NCBI GenBank assembly: GCA_003451935.1
Contig: DMJA01000182.1
Span: 1 to 7,446, forward strand
Length of the DNA stretch: 7,446 nt
DNA from: Verrucomicrobiota bacterium
GTDB taxonomy: Bacteria > Verrucomicrobiota > Kiritimatiellia > CAIQIC01 > Lenti-01
Direction of reading: 5' to 3'
Position numbers and translations under genes: made by a program. Within the stretch, counting starts at the first letter, position 1. Every line of letters starts with the position of its first letter. Below, one piece after another: positions 1 through 4,683 of this stretch. The notes under the pieces were generated by a model. It saw only the letters and a list, made by a program, of their open reading frames with translations. It made no database searches and had not been told where the DNA came from.

Positions 1-1157
1 GTGAAGCTCCCGCTCCGGTTGATCGTGGCCCCGAAGACCTCGCTTGCGGGCTCCTTCGTGACGGGCATGCTCTCGCCGGTGAGCATGGATTCATCGACGG
101 CGGAGGTCCCTGTCAGGACGACGCCGTCCGTGGGGATTTTCTCACCGGGCCGCACGAGGATCTCGTCGCCCTTCATGACCTCATCGACGGGGATGTCCAC
201 CGGCTGGCCGTCCCGGATCACCCGCGCCGTTTTGGGCTTGAGCCCCATGAGGCGCTTGATCGCCTGGGAGGTCTTTCCCTTCGTTCGCGCTTCCAGCAGC
301 CGCCCCAGGACGATGAAGCTGACGATGAACGCCGCCCCGTCATAGTAGACGTGAAGGTGGACCCCCGCATCGGTGAAGACGTCCGGGAAGAACGTGGCCA
401 GCGTCGAGTAGAGGTAGGCCGAGAGCGCCCCGATGGACACGAGGGTGTTCATGTCCGAGGTTTTCTGTTTCAGCGCCTTCAGGGCGCCCGTGTGAAAGCG
501 GCTTCCCACCCAGAAGACGACAGGCGTCGTCAGGGCAAAGAGGAGGATCAGCATGGTCGGGCGGGGGATGGAATCGAGGAAAGGGAACCACTCCTGCATG
601 GTCCCCATGAAGATGATCACGCTCAGCATGATGCCGACGATGAACTTGACCGTAAGCTCCCGCGTCTCCCTCTCGCGGGCCTTTTCGATGGGGTCTTCCT
701 GCGCGGCGTCGACAATGCCGAGATACTCGTACCCGGCCTCCGTGACGGCCTTGCGCAAGGCGCCCGCGCCCGCCCAGTCGGCGCCGTGGGTCACCGTCCC
801 GCGGCCCGTGGCCAGGTTCACGGCGGCCTCCTCGACGCCGGGGACATCCTTCAGGGCCGTCTCGACTCTCCGCACGCAGGCCGCGCAGGTCATCGAGCCG
901 ATGGAGACGGTCGTTTTCTGAAGGGCGGCCGGCCCGGTCTTCTCCCGGGAGACGACTTCGTAGCCCAGGTCGCGCACCTTTTCGGCCATCGCTTCGGGAC
1001 CCACCGAAGCGGGATCATACTCCACGACGGCCTTCTCCGTGGCGAAGTTCACGGAGGCGCTTTCAACGCCCGGCAGGGCCTTCAGCCCTTCTTCCACGCG
1101 ACGGACGCATGTCGCGCAGGTCATCCCGGCAATGCCGAGAGTGATCTTCTCAGGCAA
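1..1157 (-). CDS. copA: Cu(+)-exporting P1B-type ATPase CopA, N-terminal 385 residues (3' end beyond window)
   Basis: Reading the minus strand gives an open frame of 385 residues that runs off position 1. It encodes a heavy-metal P-type ATPase of the inner membrane that pumps Cu(+) out of the cytoplasm using ATP. Two N-terminal HMA domains are visible: GMTCATC (Cys14, Cys17) and SMTCAAC (Cys91, Cys94). Hydrophobic helices follow at about 171-187, 201-218, 236-257 and 270-288. The actuator domain then carries DESMLTGES, with the TGE phosphatase loop at 360-362. The DKTG phosphorylation site and the CPC membrane motif should lie beyond the window, so metal specificity rests on the HMA pair and the copZ neighbour. 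I chose the TTG at 1157-1155, which overlaps the copZ stop by 8 nt. An in-frame ATG at 1220 would add 21 residues rich in Ser, Gly and Arg inside copZ and looks less likely. The SD before TTG is weak, so translation is probably coupled to copZ. Confidence 0.93.
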   Translation of the reverse strand, partial: MPEKITLGIAGMTCATCVRRVEEGLKALPGVESASVNFATEKAVVEYDPASVGPEAMAEKVRDLGYEVVSREKTGPAALQKTTVSIGSMTCAACVRRVETALKDVPGVEEAAVNLATGRGTVTHGADWAGAGALRKAVTEAGYEYLGIVDAAQEDPIEKARERETRELTVKFIVGIMLSVIIFMGTMQEWFPFLDSIPRPTMLILLFALTTPVVFWVGSRFHTGALKALKQKTSDMNTLVSIGALSAYLYSTLATFFPDVFTDAGVHLHVYYDGAAFIVSFIVLGRLLEARTKGKTSQAIKRLMGLKPKTARVIRDGQPVDIPVDEVMKGDEILVRPGEKIPTDGVVLTGTSAVDESMLTGESMPVTKEPASEVFGATINRSGSF

Positions 1158-1347
1158 TTTCGAACCCCGCTTTCTTGATGCGCTCCCTGATGATGACCCT
1201 GTCGACGGGCCTGGCCTCATCGAAGGTCGCCTCGCCCTTCGCGAGGTCCACCTTCACGTTGCTGACCCCGTCGATGCCGCCGAGGGCCTTCGTGACGGCC
1301 ATGACGCAGTGATTGCAGGACATTCCCTTGATCTGGATGGTGGCCAT
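1150..1347 (-). CDS. copZ: CopZ-type copper chaperone (single HMA domain, 65 aa)
   Basis: This 65-residue protein is one heavy-metal-associated domain with the metal site GMSCNHC at residues 8-14 (Cys11, Cys14). The fold ends in an amphipathic helix and KKAGFEIA. Cytoplasmic proteins of this kind carry Cu(+) and hand it to the HMA domains of CopA. The start is supported by a good Shine-Dalgarno AGAAGGAG, about 7 nt before the ATG. The stop codon overlaps the start of copA, so the two genes form a translationally coupled copZ-copA operon. A His lies between the two cysteines (C-N-H-C), a pattern seen in several CopZ/Atx1-like chaperones. A mercury-binding MerP role is possible from the domain alone, but no mer gene or signal peptide is present. 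Confidence 0.92.
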   Translation of the reverse strand: MATIQIKGMSCNHCVMAVTKALGGIDGVSNVKVDLAKGEATFDEARPVDRVIIRERIKKAGFEIA

Positions 1348-1382
1348 TTCGCGCTCCTTCTATCTATTGAATCTCTTTTTTT

Positions 1383-1411
1383 ATTATAAGCACGGCATGC
1401 GCGGATGCCAA
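1383..1411 (-). promoter_or_regulatory. Sigma70-like promoter of copZ-copA with an inverted repeat (candidate operator)
   Basis: On the minus strand, TTGGCA (1411-1406) and a perfect TATAAT (1388-1383) are separated by exactly 17 bp, placing transcription start near 1376, about 30 nt before the copZ start. The spacer and the edge of the -35 box hold an inverted repeat, GGCAT-N6-ATGCC (1394-1409), where a repressor or activator could bind. The 17-bp spacer differs from the 19-20 bp spacers typical of CueR/MerR-activated promoters. No CopY-type or CsoR-type operator consensus is recognised. No regulator gene is in the window, so the cognate protein is unknown. Confidence 0.6.
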
Positions 1412-1482
1412 ACAGAAAACATTTGCTCTTCCAGACGCTTATGCTAAAAAAGGACAATTCCATCATCAAGGATGCGGCCGCT

Positions 1483-1917
1483 ATGAAATACCTGGCAAAA
1501 ATCGAGTTCGTCGTAATCAGGGCCCTGGTCGTCATGATGGCCCTGGTGGTCCTGTTCGCCTCCCTGGACCTTGCCTGGATCATCATCCGGGACCTCAGCA
1601 CGCCCCCGTACCTGCTTTTCGACGTCAACCGCCTGCTCGAAATCTTCGGGATGTTCCTGCTGGTGCTCATCGGGATCGAGCTGCTGGAGTCGATCCGGAT
1701 GTACCTGGACCACAAGCTCGTTCACGTTGAGGTCGTCATGACGGTGGCCATCATCGCGATCGCCCGCAAGGTGATCATCCTCGATGTGAAGGATCTCGAC
1801 GGCCTCAAGCTCATCGGCATCGGCGTGATTATCATTGCCCTGGCCGGCGGTTACGTCTATATCAAACGCTGCTACCGGGACGGGAGCATCTGCGTGCCGG
1901 AGAGGCGCAACGAGTAA
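1483..1917 (+). CDS. PsiE-family (phosphate-starvation-inducible-like) integral membrane protein
   Basis: From ATG 1483 this is a 144-residue protein made almost wholly of four hydrophobic helices (about 9-35, 50-73, 82-100, 107-127). It matches the PsiE family (PF06146) by LLEIFGMFLLVLIGIELLES in helix 2 and the following HVEVVMTVAIIAIARKVIIL. The family is named after E. coli psiE, induced by phosphate starvation; its biochemical role is unknown. Starts at 1405 (170 aa) and 1441 (158 aa) are possible in the same frame. I prefer 1483 because AAGGA (1468-1472) lies 10 nt upstream and the family-like sequence begins there; 1405 would fall within the copZ promoter/operator. The gene is divergent from copZ, so shared control is possible, but I see no convincing plus-strand promoter. 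No pho-box-like repeat was recognised. Confidence 0.82.
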   Translation: MKYLAKIEFVVIRALVVMMALVVLFASLDLAWIIIRDLSTPPYLLFDVNRLLEIFGMFLLVLIGIELLESIRMYLDHKLVHVEVVMTVAIIAIARKVIILDVKDLDGLKLIGIGVIIIALAGGYVYIKRCYRDGSICVPERRNE

Positions 1918-1924
1918 AACCGCT

Positions 1925-1952
1925 TTGAAATTGCGGGAATTTCAGTTATAGT
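1925..1952 (+). promoter_or_regulatory. Probable sigma70-like promoter of paaK with inverted repeat in the spacer
   Basis: TTGAAA (1925-1930) and TATAGT (1947-1952) are 16 bp apart. The region between them is almost filled by a perfect inverted repeat, TGAAATT-GCGGG-AATTTCA (1926-1944). Its placement suggests an operator rather than a terminator, since no T-tract follows. Transcription would start near 1959, giving a leader of about 40 nt that contains the AGGAGG Shine-Dalgarno (1985-1990) 11 nt before the paaK ATG. Confidence 0.5.
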
Positions 1953-2001
1953 GCGGCCTGTTTTCCGCCATAGACAACAACAAGAGGAGGGCTGAGGGGA
2001 C

Positions 2002-3306
2002 ATGATCTACAACGAGGAATTCGAAACACTGCCCCGTGAGGCACTGGAGGCGTTGCAGGTCAAGAGGCTCCAGCAGGTGGTCCAGCGTGTCTACCACACC
2101 GTGGGATTCTACAAGAGGGCCTTCGACAACGCCGGCGTCAAGCCCGACGACATCAAATCCCTCGACGACCTGAAACGGCTCCCCTTCACGACGAAACAGG
2201 ATCTGCGGGACAACTACCCCTACGGGATGTTCGCCGTTCCCATGTCGAGCGTTGTCCGGGTCCACGCCTCCTCGGGCACCACGGGCCGCTCCACCGTCGT
2301 GGGCTACACGAAGCGCGACATCGACACCTGGTCCGAATTGGTGGCCCGCTGCTTCGTCGCCGCCGGGCTCACGAAGAACGACATCGTGCACAACGCCTAC
2401 GGGTACGGCCTGTTTACGGGCGGGCTCGGCGCCCATTACGGAGCGGAGCGGCTGGGGGCCAGTGTCATCCCGATTTCCGGCGGCAACACAAAGCGCCAGA
2501 TCATGATTCTCCAGGACTTCGGCCCCACCGCCATCTGTTGCACGCCGTCCTACGCGCTGAACCTGGCTGAACAGGGCCGGAGCATGGGCATCGATATGCG
2601 CGCACTGCGGCTGCGCGTCGGCATCTTCGGCGCCGAACCCTGGAGCGACAGGATGCGCGACGAGATCGAAGCGGCGTTGAACCTGACGGCGCTGAACATC
2701 TACGGCCTCTCCGAAGTCATGGGGCCGGGTGTCGCCATGGAATGTCTGGAGGGCCGCCAGGGCATGCACATCTTCGAAGATCATTTTCTGGTGGAAATCA
2801 TCCACCCCGATACGGGAGAAGTCTTGCCTCCGGGGGAAAAAGGCGAAATCGTCTTCACCACGCTTTCCAAGGAAGCTTTCCCACTTCTCCGCTTTCGGAC
2901 GCGCGACATCACCAAGCTGATCGACGAACCTTGCGTCTGCGGGCGAACACATGTCCGGATGGAGCGTGTGATGGGGCGTAGCGACGACATGCTGATCATC
3001 CGGGGCGTGAACGTGTATCCGCAGCAGATCGAGGAAGCGCTGCTGGCGATCGAGGGGGTGGCGCCGCACTACCAGATCGTGGTGAGCCGCGAGGGGGCCC
3101 TGGACGAGCTGGAGGTGCTGGTGGAGATCACGGAAGGGATCTTCTTCGACGAGATGCAGAAGCAGCAGGCGATGAAGGAAAAGATCGAACGCAAGCTGGA
3201 GACGGAGCTGGCGGTGCACGCGAAGGTGCGGCTGGTGGAGCCCGGCAGCACGCCCCGCTCGGAAGGCAAGGCGGTGCGGGTGATCGACCATCGCAAGAAA
3301 GGCTGA
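2002..3306 (+). CDS. paaK: Phenylacetate-CoA ligase (PaaK family), possibly chimeric
   Basis: This 434-residue acyl-adenylate-forming enzyme has the usual PaaK length. The family converts an aryl acid such as phenylacetate, ATP and CoA to the aryl-CoA, AMP and PPi in the cytoplasm. Visible motifs in order are the phosphate-binding loop HASSGTTGRS (88-97), YGLSE (234-238), RFRTRD (297-302), the CxCGRTH segment (311-317), GRSDDMLIIRGVNVYP (325-340), and the C-terminal PRSEGKAVRVID with the expected catalytic Lys423. All key residues are present, so the product looks functional. The exact acid cannot be read from sequence; homologues also act on other aryl acids. The start is set by AGGAGG at 1985-1990. 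Codon use changes abruptly near 2960: valine is GTC 16, GTT 2, GTG 6 before, and 13 of 13 GTG after. No other paa genes are nearby, so it is not part of an aerobic phenylacetate cluster here. Confidence 0.93.
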   Translation: MIYNEEFETLPREALEALQVKRLQQVVQRVYHTVGFYKRAFDNAGVKPDDIKSLDDLKRLPFTTKQDLRDNYPYGMFAVPMSSVVRVHASSGTTGRSTVVGYTKRDIDTWSELVARCFVAAGLTKNDIVHNAYGYGLFTGGLGAHYGAERLGASVIPISGGNTKRQIMILQDFGPTAICCTPSYALNLAEQGRSMGIDMRALRLRVGIFGAEPWSDRMRDEIEAALNLTALNIYGLSEVMGPGVAMECLEGRQGMHIFEDHFLVEIIHPDTGEVLPPGEKGEIVFTTLSKEAFPLLRFRTRDITKLIDEPCVCGRTHVRMERVMGRSDDMLIIRGVNVYPQQIEEALLAIEGVAPHYQIVVSREGALDELEVLVEITEGIFFDEMQKQQAMKEKIERKLETELAVHAKVRLVEPGSTPRSEGKAVRVIDHRKKG

Positions 3307-3319
3307 TCGGGCGGTCGCG

Positions 3320-4033
3320 ATGGGCGAAGCGGGCAGCTTGGCGGGGAAGGTGGCGCTGGTGACGGGCGGGTCGCGCCGCATCGGCGCGGCAATCGGCCGG
3401 GAGCTGGCGGCGCGGGGGGCGGGCGTGGTGGTGCACTATCGCCATTCGGAAGCCGAGGCCATCGCGATGAACCGCGCGCTGAAGCACGGCGTGTTTTCGG
3501 TGCGGGGCGACCTGTCGGACCCGCGCCAGCGCGAATGGGTCTTCCGCGAGGCGGCGGAATGGATGGGCCGGGTGGATATCCTGGTGAACAATGCAGCGCT
3601 GTTCGAGCGCGACGGGGAAAGCGACGCGGCGGCGATGCGCGCCGTGAACGTGGACGCGCCGCAGGACTTGGCGCGGCAGGTGGCGGCGCAACCAGGCGGC
3701 GGGTGCGTGATCCACATGCTCGACAGCCGCATTGCGCGGCCGGCGGCGGGGCCGTTCCGGGAATACGCGGCGACCAAGCGCGAGCTGGCGGACTCGGTGG
3801 CGCGGCTGGCGCAAAAGTGGGCGCCGAAAACGCGGGTCAACGGCGTCGCGCCGGGACCCGTGCTGGCGCCGGAGGGCGCGCGCGAAGCGGCCGGCGACCT
3901 GCCGCTGGGCCGGCGGCCGACGCCGGAAGACGTCGCGCACGCCGTGGCGTTCTTGGCGGAGAACGAGTCGGTGACGGGCCAGATTTTGTTCGTGGATGGG
4001 GGCCAGCATTTGGCCGGGAGAAAAAGGCAATGA
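3320..4033 (+). CDS. SDR-family NAD(P)H-dependent oxidoreductase, FolM/pteridine-reductase-like
   Basis: This 237-residue classical short-chain dehydrogenase has the cofactor loop TGGSRRIG (15-22), GDLSD (63-67), NNAA (90-93) and the catalytic tetrad Asn110, Ser136, Tyr149, Lys153 (YAATK), then PGP (178-180) and a C-terminal GQILFVDGG. The RRIG ending of the glycine loop and Arg41 after the second strand resemble FolM and pteridine reductases and favour NADPH. Reduction of a pterin is therefore my best guess, but a FabG-like 3-oxoacyl reductase activity cannot be excluded. It starts 13 nt after paaK without a recognisable Shine-Dalgarno and overlaps the next gene by ATGA, so it sits in a tight transcription unit. 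Valine is 18 GTG of 22 and alanine is mostly GCG, unlike genes to the left. Confidence 0.85.
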   Translation: MGEAGSLAGKVALVTGGSRRIGAAIGRELAARGAGVVVHYRHSEAEAIAMNRALKHGVFSVRGDLSDPRQREWVFREAAEWMGRVDILVNNAALFERDGESDAAAMRAVNVDAPQDLARQVAAQPGGGCVIHMLDSRIARPAAGPFREYAATKRELADSVARLAQKWAPKTRVNGVAPGPVLAPEGAREAAGDLPLGRRPTPEDVAHAVAFLAENESVTGQILFVDGGQHLAGRKRQ

Positions 4034-4653
4034 AATCCAAAACCCCTGTGGTCTCCGTCCCGGAAAGAATTCCTGATCGGATTTACACCATCCGAGGGCA
4101 GAGGGTCATTCTCGATTCTGACCTTGCCTCGCTCTATGGCGTTTCAACCAAGGCACTGAATCAAGCAGTCAAACGCAATGCGGAAAAATTCCCCGTTGAC
4201 TTTATGTTTCAGCATGCGCTGCAGGATGTTGAAAACTTGAGGTCACAAACTGTGACCTCAAGTTCAGGGTTAATTCGATCACGAATTGTGACCGCATCGG
4301 AGCATGGCGGGCGTAGATACCTTCCTTTTGTTTTCACCGAGCACGGAGCGATCATGGCGGCCACAGTGTTGAACAGTCCGCGGGCCGTCCAAATGAGCGT
4401 GTTCGTCGTCCGGGCCTTCGTGGGAATGAGGGAAGCGTTGACGGGCACCCGCGAATTGGCTCGAAAACTCGCCGACTTGGAACGCGAAGTCAAAGCCCGG
4501 CTGGACACCCACGACGGGGCGATCGTGGACATCCTTCGCCGATTCATGGAGATCATCGATCCGCCGCCGCTTCCGGAACCTCCGCCGAAGCCGCCCATCG
4601 GATTTGGCGTGAAGGAAAAAGCCGCCCAATATCGAACGAAACGAAACCGCTGA
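4030..4653 (+). CDS. ORF6N-domain protein (putative DNA-binding, phage-type)
   Basis: The 207-residue product begins with an ORF6N domain (about 11-112; PF10543), shown by RIYTIRGQRVILDSDLASLY, the VKRNAEKFPVDFMFQ helix and RRYLPFVFTEHGAIMAATVL. A probable coiled coil follows (about 138-175). Next come a proline-rich linker (PPPLPEPPPKPP) and the end IGFGVKEKAAQYR, a tail commonly found on such proteins. ORF6N domains are known from phage and large-DNA-virus proteins and are thought to bind DNA; the cellular role of free-standing bacterial members is unknown. The ATG overlaps the SDR stop (ATGA), so it should be translated by coupling. The first part uses AT-richer codons (AGA, CGA, CCT, ATT) than its neighbours, consistent with acquisition. 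Residues 72-90 hold two similar segments, SQTVTSS and SRIVTAS, encoded around a strong hairpin. Confidence 0.83.
   Translation: MKSKTPVVSVPERIPDRIYTIRGQRVILDSDLASLYGVSTKALNQAVKRNAEKFPVDFMFQHALQDVENLRSQTVTSSSGLIRSRIVTASEHGGRRYLPFVFTEHGAIMAATVLNSPRAVQMSVFVVRAFVGMREALTGTRELARKLADLEREVKARLDTHDGAIVDILRRFMEIIDPPPLPEPPPKPPIGFGVKEKAAQYRTKRNR
4234..4264. repeat. Perfect inverted repeat (14-bp arms, 3-nt loop) inside the ORF6N gene
   Basis: AACTTGAGGTCACA (4234-4247), loop AAC, then its exact reverse complement (4251-4264). It encodes part of the segment around residues 69-79, between the N-terminal helices and the RRYLPF strand of the ORF6N domain. A third copy of the TGTGACC core follows about 35 nt downstream, in the SRIVTAS codons. 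The arms are too long to be expected by chance in a coding sequence. Confidence 0.9.
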
Positions 4654-4671
4654 ACCGTGAACCGCTGAACC
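4645..4671. repeat. Short direct repeat spanning the ORF6N stop codon
   Basis: AACCGCTGAACC occurs at 4645-4656 and again at 4660-4671, with GTG plus overlap making a 15-nt period. The repeat includes the TGA stop of the ORF6N gene and most of the 30-nt gap before the next start. It resembles slippage-type short repeats. No Shine-Dalgarno is formed by it. Confidence 0.7.
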
Positions 4672-4683
4672 TCCTTCCCCACC

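Noticed and set aside
351..1178. A 275-codon plus-strand open frame opposite copA
   Set aside because: The minus strand encodes clear HMA and P-type ATPase motifs; the plus-strand product is Arg/Gly/Asp-rich without a domain.
1381..1391. Similarity of TTATTATAAGC at the copZ promoter to the palindromes at the right end
   Set aside because: Only one arm and the AT-rich centre match, and this stretch is explained by the -10 box, so it is most likely chance.
1942..3381. A 479-codon minus-strand open frame opposite paaK
   Set aside because: It is a shadow of paaK: low-complexity His/Arg/Asp-rich sequence, no motif, and it spans the paaK promoter and the paaK-SDR gap.
3955..4653. ORF6N protein as an in-frame extension from an upstream start within the SDR gene
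   Set aside because: The frame is open back to 3535, but that part is an Arg/Gly/Ala-rich shadow of the SDR. The ORF6N homology starts just after ATG 4030.
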